Source: Pelobates cultripes
Taxonomy: Eukaryota; Chordata; Amphibia; Anura; Pelobatidae
Assembly (NCBI GenBank): GCA_933207985.1
Contig: OW240916.1
Span: 313,739,672 to 313,803,671 of the forward strand
Reading direction: 5' to 3'
Length of the DNA stretch: 64,000 nt
The notes under the pieces are model-generated. The model did not search any database. It saw only the letters and a list, made by a program, of their open reading frames with translations, and was not told the DNA's origin. The position numbers and the translations under genes were made by a program. Shown here piece by piece: positions 31,461 through 43,860 of this stretch (the stretch's first letter is position 1; each line of letters opens with the position of its first letter).

Positions 31461-33510
31461 TTTGTCTTAAAAAAAAAAAAAAAAAGTATCTCCGAGAGTA
31501 AGGTATGCAATATAGCGGATGCAGTTCCGTAAACATCAAATCCACTTCTCAGTTAATACCTTAGAATGTTAAAGTATATGGTACCTTGAAGCAAGAAAAA
31601 GAAAAAATTCACTTAAGTAAGAATTAATCAAGACCATTAGCAAGGACAACAACAAAACAGTTCAAAGGACATAAATACAAAATACAAATAGTCTGGTTTT
31701 CAAAAGAATATCTAGAGAGGGAATAAGATGAATACGGATAGGTAGCTCGTAAAGAAACATAGTGGAAACAAGAAACATAAGGGTAAATATCCAGGCGCTA
31801 AAAACCTAATACATGATAAATAAAATGCACTTAAAATAACAGCTAAAAATATAAATCCAAATGTGTATTTTTTAAAAAATCCTTCAAATAATCTAAAATA
31901 GAAAAAAAATATCAAGCGCATTTCCCAACGTCATATGTTATTTAGCAACCAGTTCCCTATACTGACTTGCTTTGTTCTTTGTGGGACAATACTACATCTT
32001 TTAGATTTGATATAAAAGTATAATATTTGTCATTGGTACCACCAGCCCTGTGTTGTTTTCGCAAGCAGGGTTAGGGATACTTAGGCTATATATTTTTGGA
32101 CTTTTATAGCTTCAATTGGACTTGCTGAACATATATTTGATACTTCTTATTATTTGTATTTGCATTTTATTGCAAAAACAGAACGGGACACATGAAAAAG
32201 GAGCAAGCGTGAAGATCCCCTCCGAGTGACCTGAAGGGCAAAACCATGTCCCGGTGGTCTCAAGGGGTCCTATACGAAGATCAAGCTCATAATAACACAG
32301 GCTTATTATTGATTCAGCCAGAGATTTTGGCGTCTCCTTTCTCATAAGGCATTTCGCTTCAGACATATTTAGTAGGGTAGCTACGGAGTTCCCCCACTCT
32401 AGTCCATGCAGCATTCGGCAAAATAATCGATCAGTGGGAATATTTTATCAATTTTGTTGTGGGCCCAGGGCCGGAACTCGGAAAAATGGCCTTATATCGG
32501 CTCAACTGCCTATTATTACCAAATCTCTTTCAACAGATAAATCTCTAAAAGATACGTACATTTTTCATTCTCTTTTTACAATGGGGAGTTACTGATCGGC
32601 TAAGAGCTCAGGCTTTAAGCAATGCCCTGTCCAAGATTTCTTAATTGAAACCTTGGATATTAAGTAGATGTACAGAGAAGGATGATTAGTTTTTGTACCT
32701 GTAAACCTGCAGGTACGCCAGCGCCTGGCACCTGCTAACACCATAACAACAATGACGTTGTTATGGTGCATAGAATGTCATTTTAAGTTCCAAATAAAAA
32801 GCAAAGGCATGATGTCTTATTCATAGGAGACCAGGACAAAGCGAAATGTTTACTTTTTGCCCAGTGCTACATCTAGACTTTAAATATCATGAAAGTAATT
32901 TCTATTAGATGAAATTTTCTTTGAGCGAACAAAATTACAAAGACTGACTGAGATATTTTCCAGTTCATAAACAGTACTAAACAAATATGTCTTTATGAAC
33001 TCTATCCTCATAATCAGCTTTTCTTTATTACAAGCAATAATTCTAATGTTGGTTCAGACGAACATCTGTGTGTTTGTAGAAATTCTCCAGTGACGGATAT
33101 TTTGTGAAGTAACATATTTGAAGATCAGATCTGAGAACTACCCATCCGTCATATAAAGCAGAGATTCATTCTTACATCTGTTAATTTAATGTATTCCTAG
33201 CTGTATAGAACACTGGCTGTGAATATGAAATTTCTCTGCCAGACTTTGAGGACACAGTTTATGATCTGATACCTTTTATCAAAGGTCAACATGAAATAAC
33301 ATCTATTGATTGATGGTATTTTGTAGAGACGGAGATTCATTTTGGACCGACAGACATTTGGACGAATTTGGGCTTATCTGTTGTTTGGCTAGACTTTTGA
33401 CTTCGAAACAGCAATGTATCCGAATATTGGACTAACCGAACAGTGCAAAGCCAAAAATGGGGAATCAATTATCTAAATCCCACCCATGCCAAAAAACTAT
33501 ATAATTGATG
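31461..33510. other. Non-coding stretch
   Basis: Contains an A17 run near 31470 and AT-rich sequence. GGGCCCAGGGCCGGAACTCG near 32460 resembles hAT-type MITE ends but has no partner that I can find. No gene recognised. Confidence 0.4.
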
Positions 33511-33519
33511 GCTAGGGGA

Positions 33520-34365
33520 CAATAACCAAATGTTGATTTTATTCACAGATCAGGGGAGTATGAAGGCCAAGTCAACACCTTGAATTCTTTGTCATGTTCC
33601 TTTAACCGTTCCTGAACAATTTTTGCAGTGTGATAGGGTGGATTGTGCTGCTTAATGGGCCACTGCCATCAGGGAACACCATTGCCATGAAGGCGTGTAC
33701 GTGACCTGAAACAATCTCTAGGTAGGTGGTACATGTCAAAGTAACATCCATATGAATGCCACGACTCAAGGTTTTTTTAGTAGAACATTGCCAAGAGCAT
33801 AACACTGCCTCTGCCGGCCTGCCTTCGTCCCATGATGCATTCTGCTGCCATCTCTTTCCCAGTATATGCACACACTCAGCCATTCACCTGATCTAAAAGA
33901 AGACATGATTCATCAGACCAGGCAACCTTCTTCTATTGCTCCGTGGTCCAGTTCTGGTGCTCACATCCCATCTAAGCCACTTTTGGTGGTGGAGCAGGGG
34001 TCACCATGGGCACTCTGACTGGTCTGCGGCTACACAGCACCATACGCAGCAAACTGTGATGCAGTTGTGATATGTGTTCTGGAATCTTTCTATCATGGCC
34101 TGGATTACGTTTTTCAGCAATTTGAAGTAGGAAAGCGCTTTTGAGTGATCGGATGAGACTGGCTAGCCTTTTCTCCCCCCATGCATCAATGAGCCTTGGG
34201 CGCCCATGACCCTGACGCCGGTTCACTGGTTGTCCTTCCTTGCACCACTTTTGGTAGCTACTAACCACTGAATAATGTAAACACTCCACAAGACTTGTAG
34301 TTTTGCAGATGCTCTAATTCCCCCTGTCAGTGGTTTTGATGTTGCTGATCAGTGTGTCTATATGT
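33520..34365 (-). pseudogene. Tc1-type transposase relic
   Basis: Minus-strand fragments of a Tc1/mariner transposase: a helix-turn-helix part (SSYQKWCKEGQPVNRRQGHGRPRLIDA), a linker (IAEKRNPGHDRK, RRPVRVPMVTP), then the catalytic part in another frame (GIHMDVTLTCTTYLEIV, FMAMVFPDGSG). The right terminal sequence CCTGTCAGTGGTTTTGATGT (34324-34343) fits the known inverted terminal repeat of this Tc1 group. Several frameshifts and stops; no matching left end found. The N-terminal start is missing. Confidence 0.7.
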
Positions 34366-36880
34366 ATATAAGTTTAATTTATTCATTTATTTTACTGTTT
34401 CTCTATTTTGTCCTTCTGTTGGTTACATATTCTCACTTGGTCTGTTAACCGATTGGTGGGAAAATGCTCCTATCATTATACCACAAAATATCTACATAAT
34501 ATTGGAATTGGGCTGAGTTGAAAAGACATTCAAACAAACTTCGGGTGTTAAGAACCTTTTTGAAAGAATTGCTTAGGCCAAAAGAAACATTTTCTAGTAA
34601 GTCTAGTATTTTGCTTAACTTTACAGATAACTTCAACACTCATTTAATCATAATATATTTCATATGGAAAATGTTTGTTTTCTGTTGCAGAAACAATACT
34701 CATGGAGATAATTTACTAAAGAATAAATTTCATAAAATCAAAAAAAGATAAATACAGAATTTGGTCAAAGTATCCATAATGGAAAATTTCTCCAATTCAA
34801 CAAATTTTTTTGATTTCAGTTATTTTGACATAACATTTTAACATTGTAAATACTTCACAATGCCTGGTTTAATGATTACGTTTAGTAATAGAACCGCTAC
34901 AGGTCTAAGAGCTATGAATGTCAAAATCTTGAAAGTATGATAAAATGTTGTACCATATCCTGTGGCTCTTTCTATATCATGTTCACTAAGCTGTTATAGC
35001 CAATACAGTTTATTTAACTCAAGTGTCAGGAACTTGACACAGACCCTCCCCAAATGTCATGCATAGTTACCCTCTTAGTGGCAGATAATGCTATCATACA
35101 CAGTCACAATATATTACTTATTTTAACTAAAAAAGAATCCTCATGTGTGTTCTTTAGAAATGTGATTGGAAGACTAAACATATTTCATATATATATTATT
35201 TTTTTCTAATAAATTGCATAAAATAATGCAGTTAAGTATTTATCATGTATACGTGAAGCAGACAATTGTCTCTCTCATTATTCATTCAAGAAACACTGGC
35301 GAAAAGATGACGTAGTTGCTCATTATTCATGTGTTAACTAAAAAAAAAAATACATTTTCTAATTAAATCAATCAAAATGGTACGGTACTGACTATAAAAT
35401 AGAATCTATCTTTTCAGGTAGTGTTAGGGAGGCTGTGGGAGTCTCAGTCAGGGGAGGCGGGGCTAAACTGCAGAGCATTGAGCATTGAGACTGCAGCAGC
35501 ATGATCTATACACCAAAACTGCTTACTTAGGCCGAGGGTCTTAGACAGACCCTCTGAAGATCACAGTGGTGGCCATATGGCATATTAAGGTGATAGCATT
35601 TTTTATAATAATATTATTTTCTTACTATTCTATTGCCATTACACATAGCACATTCGAGGGATCCTTTTTTCTATATCCCATTGTGATGAAATACTTAATA
35701 TTAATGCAGGAAAAATACTAATGTCTTCGGTAATTTCATGTTCCTCAAAGTAGATTAAGGTTCAGATATTGTAAATGAAATAAAAGTCCTCCTGAGTTGA
35801 TTATTTTTTATATAATGAATAGTACGGTTCTCATGAAAACAAGTGGACCTACAAAATTGTTAGCTTGAAACAGATGCCAACTTTGATTAATATCCGCAAG
35901 AAGCATATGATTGCTTAGTGGCTGTGAAATAGGAAGCCTGCTGGGTAAAAAAACGACAGTAAATCGAGTATTTTGTCTTGTAAATTGGTTAACAGCATTC
36001 TACGGTGACCAGTTAATCCGAGAGATGACCTTTGAGGGGGAAAATGTATTTTAGAGATCAGACAAATAGTGTTTCTTTTGCAAAATCTAAATTCAGCATG
36101 CATTATGTACTCAATCTTTCAGATGAAAATTACTCTACAGGTAATTATTTTTCATAATATCAAACTCGATGTGTTATGCATTCACGGCAATATATGAAGA
36201 TAATATTCTGGAGGGATAAAAGCAATCGGGAATAAAATGTATATTTCTTCTCTTTTAATACATGATTAAACAACTGCTTCTAGGTTAAAAAATCTAAATT
36301 AACCCTTTTTTTATCTTCCTTGCCTCAATTTACTTCTCAATAAAACATGATATGTAGTTAAAATTAGAAAATTACGATGATTGTCTTTCAACTATAATAT
36401 CCAGAATAATAGGAAACTGACTGATTTCCATAATGAAGAAGTAGTCACATACTAGAGAAATATTAGTCAAAGGACTACCAGAACAGCAATTTTAATAAAC
36501 ATGACCTGGATTGACAGAGCAATTTCTGCTTAAAAATAGTTCTATTATTTCGGAAATGAATAAACATTTTTAATTAAGAAAAAAAAGAAAACAAACATGA
36601 AATGATCGAAGCAACTGTCTTGAAAAGTAGTTCTGATATTCACAGTCACAAATTACTGTTATTAAACTGTCAAATCAACTCTAAAGTTCTAATAAACGTG
36701 TTAACAAAGCATAGACCCAAAGTATTAAAACTTTTCTAACCTACCCAGAAAAACGTAATGGCTTGAACGGCCCGGGTCAGTTATATAAGGTAATTGACTG
36801 AAGTGTGAATTTCTCTGAAAAAGCAGTGATTACATTGAAAAGCCTGCAGAAACAGGCTATAGACAACAGAACCACTACAT
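34366..36880. other. Non-coding, AT-rich stretch
   Basis: No gene or complete element recognised. 35418-35560 resembles the middle of the MITE at 48674-49200 (both contain GATCTATACACCAAAAC), so a decayed copy of that repeat is likely here. Confidence 0.4.
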
Positions 36881-36882
36881 TA

Positions 36883-37040
36883 AGCTGTAATGGTTCTGGT
36901 GACTAGAGTGTCCCTTTAAACCAGGGAAGCCAAATATTGTGGATCTACAATCTCCCCGTGCTTTGCTAACATAAGGCTGGCAAAGCATTAAAGGATTTGT
37001 AGGTCTACCATAGCGACATTTGGCCACCCTTGGCTTTAAA
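36883..37040. repeat. MITE end and short palindromic MITE
   Basis: 36885-36919 is a GGTGACTAGAGTGTCCCTTT terminus of the TTAA-type MITE group. Next comes a roughly 110-bp imperfect palindrome (GGGAAGCCAAATATTGTGG to CCACCCTTGGC) of the same kind as 45929-46055. Confidence 0.5.
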
Positions 37041-37428
37041 ACAGTTCCATACATATAACAAGTACAGTTTCCACTCGGAAGCACTTGACTTGCAATTCTC
37101 ATAGAGCGAATCAGCTCATTATTGACTTTAATATTATTTTTCATTATTATGATCTAACATAATGGAAGTGTTCGTGTTTTGGTGGGCATGGTTTTTTTTT
37201 TTTTGGGGGGTGGGGTATTTCATCCTTGGACCCAGGCAGCACAATGTCTTGGACCGGCCCTGATACCACTGGTTGCGAAACAAGGACACAGACTAACATG
37301 GCATCTACTTTTCAAGTGGAGACAAAGAACTCCTTCCAATTTTAGAAACTTTGTCATGCAGTCAGTCACTCTATTTTCTGCCACCCATGGGCCCTCTAAC
37401 CTTTCATACCTTCCAACATTGGAACATA

Positions 37429-37929
37429 TTAAAGGACCACTCTAGGCACCCAGACCACTTCAGCTTAATGAAGTGGTCTGGGTGCCAGGTCCAGCTAGGA
37501 TTAACCCATTTTTTTATAAACATAGCAGTTTCAGAGAAACTGCTATGTTTACAAATGGGTTAATCCTTCCTCCAATTCCTCTAGCGACTGTCTCATTGAC
37601 AGCCGCTAGAGGCGTTTGCGTGATTCTCACTGTGAAAATCACAGTGAGAGCACGCAAGCGTCCATAGGAAAGCATTGTAAATGCTTTCCTATGCGACTGG
37701 CTGAATGCGCGCACAGCTCTTGCCGCGCGTGTGCATTCAGCCGAATGGGAGGAACGGAGGAGGATCGGAGGAGGAGAGCTCCCCGCCCAGCGCTGGAGAA
37801 AGGTAAGTTTTTACCCCTTTCCTCTCCCCAGAGCCAGGCAGAGGGGGACCCTGAGGGTGGGGGCACCCTCAGGGCACTATAGTGCCAGGAAAACGAGTAT
37901 GTTTTCCTGGCACTATAGTGGTCCTTTAA
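37429..37929. mobile_element. TTAA-bounded MITE, copy 1
   Basis: 501 bp with TTAA at both ends and terminal AGGACCACT/AGTGGTCCT. Internal palindromes: CACCCAGACCACTT with AAGTGGTCTGGGTG, CATAGCAGTTTC with its inverse, and GCACTATAGTGC near the end. The TTAA boundary suggests a piggyBac-like helper. No coding capacity. Confidence 0.75.
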
Positions 37930-39013
37930 TGTCAGAAAGGGTTAGGGCAATCCATATTTCCATGGCTGGATTGCTTCCTTTTTTCCTGTCTAAAAATACT
38001 CTGGCTGTTTCAGTATTTAAAGGGACACTAAAGGCATCCAGACCACTTGATCTCAATGAAGTGGTCTGGGTGCCATTTCCCTGTCTGCTTAACTCTTCAA
38101 CTGACAGAACATTGCTGTTCTGCAGGAGCTAATGTTCTCCGTGGTTGTCCTGTGAGAGACTGAGAACTTCAGGTGATACTCTCTCTATCACTGATCTCTC
38201 AGTAAATCTTACTCATACTCCAGCGGCTGGAAGGACAAACGTTAGGGTGCAGCAGCGTCAGACACCAGGGGACCAACTTTGGGGTTAGGCCATTAGAAAA
38301 TGGTTTAACCTTTAGAGATAAGATGAAGCTAAGCAACTCCTGCCCCATAACGACTTTAATGAGTGGAGGTTATTACGGGAATGGGGGTGTTTCTTTAATA
38401 CATTGTACAGATAAAGCAGACAAAAACTAATGCAACCAAAAAATACATTAAAAAAAAATTACACTGAATACAATTTTGCCTTCCACAATCCTGAAACAGG
38501 TTAGATAACCTGCAGCTTCAGGCGATCCCTCACTCATCAGGAAGTGTCTGCACCAGTCAGGAGCCTTTCATTATTGTTTGTTTATTGGTATGATCTTATC
38601 TCATAAACCACTGTCAACCACTGTCAAGCACTGTCTGGGCTAAATCTCTCGGAAGTAGTTCTACTCTACTCATTGGATGTATGACACTGCTTTATTAACT
38701 GATAGGAGCCACACCGTGTAATTGGGGTCTGTAAGGCCTGGGGTACAGGAGAATCAAATCACTCCAAATTACCCATCTTTTCTAGTTTGGCAATTCAATG
38801 TCAAGTCTCTCTGGCTACAAAACTGAAGCAGGCTTGGATGTTTTTCTTTTGCTGGCTATATAAGAGAAAAATTAACTACCCCTGGAAAGGTAGGAGACAC
38901 CATATAATCTCCCAATCTGTTTATCCATAGCATTTTCTTAAAAAGATGAATGAATAAAAAAAAATATATATGTAATGGTAGATTATTTTTCTAGGGATCT
39001 ATTTACAGCAATA
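37930..39013. other. MITE fragments and non-coding sequence
   Basis: 38016-38075 repeats the AGGGACACTAAAGGCATCCA / AAGTGGTCTGGGTGCC motif of the TTAA MITEs. The remainder is unrecognised and without coding signal. Confidence 0.45.
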
Positions 39014-39114
39014 CAGTGAGGGGGGAAAGTATTTGATCCCCTGCTGATTTTGAACGTTTGCCCACTGACAAAGAAATGATCAGTCTATAATTTTAATGGT
39101 AGGTGTTATTTTTT

Positions 39115-39700
39115 AGACAACCAAAAACACAAAAATCCGGGATATGGCTGAAAATAAATCTAAAAGGAACATAAAAATATACAAATAGTGACATACAGTT
39201 AACACACTCAATCATGCGCTGTACATAGATGCACTCAAAGAATTATGTAGAATATATCGCTCATAGGGTGCCTCCCCCGATGAAATGGGGGGCTAGTAAT
39301 CCCTTGGTTCCTTGTGAAGTTTCTCAATAATGCTCAGGACTTCAAACAGGTAATGGTAGGAAAAAACAAGGATTTTTTATTTATAAAAGGTGAATAATCA
39401 CCATGAATATAAAATATAATATAAGAAAAAACGGTATGGTCCTACGCGTTTCGTTCTGCGAAGAACTTCATCAGGGATGGCAATTATAAGTAAAATCAAC
39501 ATACAAATTACAGCATGTAAAAAGACATACTATTTCCCCCATCCCCAAGTCCCCTTTAAATAGAGCTAATCCCTGTGTCTATTGGTGGTTCCGTGGGTGG
39601 TGTCAGTCATCCATAACTTGATTGGTCCCACAGGGAAACTGATCAGCTGTTTGTCATCGTTGTCATATCGCTGAATTATTAGTTATTTTTTGTTTGTTTT
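39115..39700 (-). mobile_element. PLE 3' fragment inserted in the Tc1 element
   Basis: Interrupts the left terminal region of the Tc1 transposon. GTGTTAT(C/T)TT occurs on both sides (39103 and 39703), a likely target duplication. On the minus strand it has a hammerhead-type core followed by A/T-rich sequence, as expected for a PLE pseudo-LTR; no coding part was inserted. It is a third PLE family in the window. Confidence 0.55.
39436..39482 (-). ncRNA. Hammerhead ribozyme candidate (consensus core)
   Basis: Minus strand: ATCC, CTGATGA (39468-39474), stem II GTTCT/AGAAC closed by TCGC, GAAA (39449-39452), ACGCGTA, GGAC. The conserved core boxes CUGAUGA and GAAA are intact, the GUA triplet would be the cleavage site, UCC/GGA can form the base of stem I, and ACGCGU gives the short or dimeric stem III typical of PLE hammerheads. 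Activity in a monomer may be weak. Confidence 0.6.
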
Positions 39701-39975
39701 TTGTGTTATCTTAATAGTGAGAGACAGAATAACAACAACAACAAAATCCAGAAAAACACATGTCAAAAAAGTTATAAAATGATTTGCAGGTCAATGAGTG
39801 AAATAAGTATTTGATCCCCTATCAATCAGCAAGATTTCTGGCTCCCAGGTGACTTTTATACAGGTAACGAACTGAGATTAGGAGCACTCTCTTAAAGGGA
39901 GTTCTCCTAATCTCAACTCGTTACCTGTATAAAAGACACCTGTCCACAGAAGCAATCAATTCCAAACTCTCCACC

Positions 39976-41540
39976 ATGGCCAAGACCAAAGAGCTGTCCA
40001 AGGATGTCAGGGACAAGATTGTAGACCTACACAAGGCTGGAATGGGCTACACGACCATCGCCAAGCAGCTTGGTGAGAAGGTGACAACAGTTGGTGACAT
40101 TATTTGCAAATGGAAGAAACATAAATAACTGTCAGTCTCCCTCGGTCTGGTGCTCCATGCAAGATCTCACCTCGTGGAGTTTTAATGATCATGAGAATGG
40201 TGAGGTATCAGCCCAGAACTACACGGGAGGATCTTGTTAATGATCTCAAGGCAGCTGTGACCATAGTCACCAAGAAAACAATTGGTAACACACTACGCTG
40301 TGAAGGACTGAAATCCTGCAGCGCCTGCAAGGTCCCCCTGCTGAAGAAAGCACATGTACAAAGTTTGCCAATGAAATTCTGAATGATTCAGAGGAGAAGT
40401 GGATGAAATTGTTGTTGTCAGATGAGACCAAAATCAAGCTCTTTGGCATCAACTCAACTCACCGTCAAACATTATGCTTTGGGGGTGTTTTTCTGCTAAG
40501 GGGACACAACTGCTCCGAATCAAAGGGACGATGGAAGGGGCCATGTACTGTCAAATCTTGGGTGAGAACCTCCTCCCCTCATTGAAAATGGGTCGTGGAT
40601 GGATATTCCAGCATGACAATGACTCAAAGCACACAGCCAATGCAACAAAGGAGTGACTCAAGAAGAAGCACATTAAAGTCCTGGAGTGAACTATGCCAGT
40701 CTCCAGACAAAATCTGTGGAGGGAGCTGAAGGTTGCCAACATAGGCATGCGCATGGGGTGTGCCGGGTGTGCCCGGGCGCATCCTAATCCCAGCAGCCCG
40801 CACTATGTGCCTCCATGGGCCGGTGAGGGAGATCAAAAGATCTCCCTCACCAGCCCACAGGCAGGGAGGGAGGCAGGAGAGGACCCGGGGAGCTCTAGCC
40901 GCAGGCTAGAGTTCACTCACCACTGGACCACCAGGGATGTCAGCAGCATGGTCCCCCCTCCCTACAAAAGGTAAGAAGGGAGGGGGGCTATTAACTAAAC
41001 GGTCCCCCCACCCCCACACAATACACACAAACAGCACCCTTACACAGCACACACACATCACCCTTACACACAAACTAACAGCACCCTCACACTAACAGCA
41101 CCCTTACACACACAGCACCCTTACACATACACACACACACTAACAGCACCCTCACACACACACAGTTCCCTCACACACACACTAACAGCACCCTCACACA
41201 CACACACAGTTCCCTCACACACACATTAACAGCACCTTCACACACACACTGTTCCCTCACACACACACTAACAGCATCCTCACACACACACACACACACA
41301 CAGCAGCCTCACAAACACAAACACACCGCACCCTTTCGTGTATATACACACCCTTATGCAATAGGCGGCGCACGCCTATGGTTGCCAAAACGTCATCCTC
41401 GAAACCTTAATGACTTGGAGAGGATCTGCAAAGAGGAGTGGGACAAAATCCCTCCTGAGATGTGTGCAAACCTGGTGGCCAACTACAAGAAAGGTCTGAC
41501 CTCTGTGATTGCAAACAAGGGTTTTGCCACAAACTACTAA
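39976..41540 (+). pseudogene. Tc1 transposase pseudogene (interrupted by MITE)
   Basis: Starts [21 protein letters not shown] (ATG 39976), the usual N-terminus of this Tc1 group, with the paired-type DNA-binding region. After KKHK a stop and frameshifts follow. The catalytic part is readable as [17 protein letters not shown] and [12 protein letters not shown], including the second Asp of DDE. The hAT-like MITE splits the gene after ELKVAN at 40740; the C-terminus resumes at 41389 and ends NKGFATNY at 41540. Not functional. Confidence 0.8.
40740..41380. mobile_element. hAT-like MITE with CA microsatellite
   Basis: 641 bp with ends CATAGGCATGCGCA and TGCGCACGCCTATG-like (GGCGCACGCCTATG). Exact 8-bp duplication GTTGCCAA at 40732-40739 and 41381-41388. 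The interior has a GC-rich block with GATCTCCCTCACC-type sequence and a long (CA)n/ACACTAACAGCACCCT array. The same family sits at 54563-55334 and 57094-57865. The 8-bp duplication supports hAT. Confidence 0.8.
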
Positions 41541-41872
41541 GTTGAAGGGGTAAAATACTTCTTCAACTCATTGACATGCAAATCAATTTATAACTTTTTT
41601 GACATGCGTTTTTCTGGATTTTTATTTTGTTATTCTGTCTCTCACTGTTAAAATACACCTACCATTAAAATTATAGACTGATCATTTCTTTGTCAGTGGG
41701 CAAACGTTCAAAATCAGCGGAGGATCAAATACTTTTTTTCCCTCACTGTATAGACAGAAATGTCCCATTTTAACCTCTATGTATGTATAGCTATGCTTCC
41801 CATCTTTCAAATAATAGCATTATTTTAACTTGATAGAGAGTATGAACAAGAAAACTCTTCAATAAAAACGAT

Positions 41873-42357
41873 TAAAGGGACACTACAGTCACCAGAACTA
41901 CAGCTTATTGTATTTGTTCTGGTGAGTAGAATCATTACCTTCAGGCTTTTTGCTGTAAACACTCTCTTTTCAGAGAAAATGCAGTGTTTACATTACAGCC
42001 TAGGGATTCCTCCACCGGACACTCCTCAGATGGCTACTAGAGGAGCTCAATGGGGCAGTGCTGCACAGTGTGACTGCTATTTAGTGTCTCCATCGTCTGC
42101 ATGGAGACACTAAACTTTCCTCATAGAGATCCATTGATTCAATACATTTCTATTAGAGGTGATATTTGGTCAGGGTGCATTTGGCTCCGTCCCCAGACCG
42201 CCTCTTCGACTGAGCTCATCTAAGTTTTGTCCTGCCTAGGGCAGCACAAAACCAGGATACACCACTGGGGGGGGGAGGAGAGGGGGCAGATAGTGTTTCT
42301 AACACTATAGGGTCAGGTATATGTTTGTGTTCCTTACCCTATAGTGTTCCTTTAAAC
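41873..42357. mobile_element. TTAA-bounded MITE, second type
   Basis: Starts TTAAAGGGACACTACAGTCACC and ends CCCTATAGTGTTCCTTTAA. Internal CAGAGAAAATGCAGTGTTTAC palindrome-like part. No ORF of note. Related to, but not the same as, copies at 37429 and 42954. Confidence 0.6.
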
Positions 42358-42953
42358 TGGAACATTGTATAATTACATGTAATAAAAGTCTAAATGTTAA
42401 AAAAGTTACATGAGAATAAAAATGACTTCTGATATAAAAACACTGTAATAGTATAGTGTGTCAGTATAGTTGATTTTTTTTTTTTATGTTTTCGCATATT
42501 CAACCCAAAAACTGAAGCCCTGCACTTTCAGCGTTGAAGGATGGAGTAAAGTCAAAAGGGTGGTATTGGAAGGACAATTAGTGCTTTAAAGGAATTCGTA
42601 GCATACATCTGGGAAAAAAGCAGGAACAATAGGAATGTAAAGAGCCACTTTAATTACAATACAAGTGATTTGTACATTATAGCTAATCATTTTCATGTTT
42701 TATTGCTTCTCTTAATCAAATCACTAATTTGGTTTCACTGTTGAAGGTGACTTTTTAATTACTGGACAGTTTGTCGTCAGTCTTTTGATGAAGCATTCGT
42801 GTTGGAGGGACACGTCACATTCGTGTTGGAGGGACATATCACAAAATATTAGCAATGAATTGCTAAACAGTGCATTGTGGCAAGTTGACATCTGACTCAC
42901 AAAACTTAGACCAAGACCCAAATTGGAGGTTTTTGAAAACTCACTCAGGATTA
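42358..42953. other. Non-coding stretch
   Basis: AT-rich with no gene. A 26-base phrase (ATTCGTGTTGGAGGGACA) is directly repeated at 42796 and 42820. Confidence 0.45.
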
Positions 42954-43456
42954 TTAAAGGACCACTCTAGGCACCCAGACCACTTCAGCTTAATGAAGTG
43001 GTCTGGGTGCCTGGTCCTTCTAGGGTTAACCCATTGTTTCATAAACATAGCAGTTTCATAGAAACTGCTATGTTTATGAATGGGTTAAGCCTTCCCCTAT
43101 TTCCTCTAGCAGCTGTCTCACTGACAGCCGCTAGAGGCGCTTGAGTGCTTCTCACTATTATTTTCACAGTGAGAACACACAAGCGTCCATAGGAAAACAT
43201 TGATAATGCTTTCCTATGTGACCGGCTGAATGCGCGCGCAGCTCTTGCCGCGCGTACGCATTCAGCCGACGGGGAGGAACGGAGGAGGATCGGAGGAGGA
43301 GAGCTCCCCGCCCAGCGCTGAAAAAAAGGTAAGTTTTTACCCCTTTCCCCCTTCCAGCGCCGGGTGGGAGTGGGACCCTGAGGGTGGGGGCACCCTCAGG
43401 GCACTATAGTGCCAGGAAAACGAGTATGTTTTCCTGGCACTATAGTGGTCCTTTAA
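42954..43456. mobile_element. TTAA-bounded MITE, copy 2
   Basis: 503 bp, same family as 37429-37929, with the same terminal AGGACCACT, the CACCCAGACCACTT palindrome and the AGGAGGATCGGAGGAGGAGA block. TTAA on both sides. Confidence 0.75.
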
Positions 43457-43860
43457 CTAAAGTAAGAATCAAAGTGAATTTCACATTTAAGGCATATCTG
43501 ACAGAGCATTTACCCTGCTCGGCTATTTTGATCTTAACTTGGATTTTGACCTTAACTTTTTATTTTCCTTCTAGTGTATGACCCTGACTATTTTGTCCTT
43601 TTTTTCTAAAACCAATTCTTAACTTTCTATAACATAAATGTGTTCAAAGTAAATGAACACGAGGCCACGTTTTACCTGACAATATGACAGGTTTCTTGTG
43701 TATATACCAGTATATTATTTTTTTCCAAAATTAGACAACACATTTGCGAATATTTAAGTTATATTTTTGTACACAATTGAACATTCTTACTTGGTTGTTT
43801 TTTAAGGGACACTTGAATGCCCAAATAAAATAATTAAATAAAGTAGGCAGTGCCAGCACC
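43457..43860. other. MITE-like AT-rich sequence
   Basis: 43457-43600 has the ACTAAAGTAAGAATCAAAGTGAATTTCA type of end also seen inverted at 52960-53035 and 53390-53462, so it is probably a dispersed AT-rich MITE. No coding sequence. Confidence 0.35.

Larger units (their letters stand above)
39014..41748 (+). mobile_element. Tc1-type transposon, twice interrupted
   Basis: Terminal repeats starting CAGTGAGGG lie at 39014 and, inverted, end at 41748. TA is present on both outer sides (39012-39013 and 41749-41750). The two ends share GTATTTGATC and the long CACTGACAAAGAAATGATCA segment. Two later insertions sit inside: a PLE 3' fragment (about 39115-39700) and a hAT-like MITE (40740-41380). Without them the element would be about 1.5 kb, normal for Tc1. 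Confidence 0.82.

Noticed and set aside
35915..36103. Short frames in the 34.4-36.9 kb stretch
   Set aside because: Isolated, short and without motif or repeat context.
41000..41340. CA-rich spaced repeats considered as a CRISPR-like array
   Set aside because: Degenerate microsatellite inside a MITE; no constant repeat or unique spacers.
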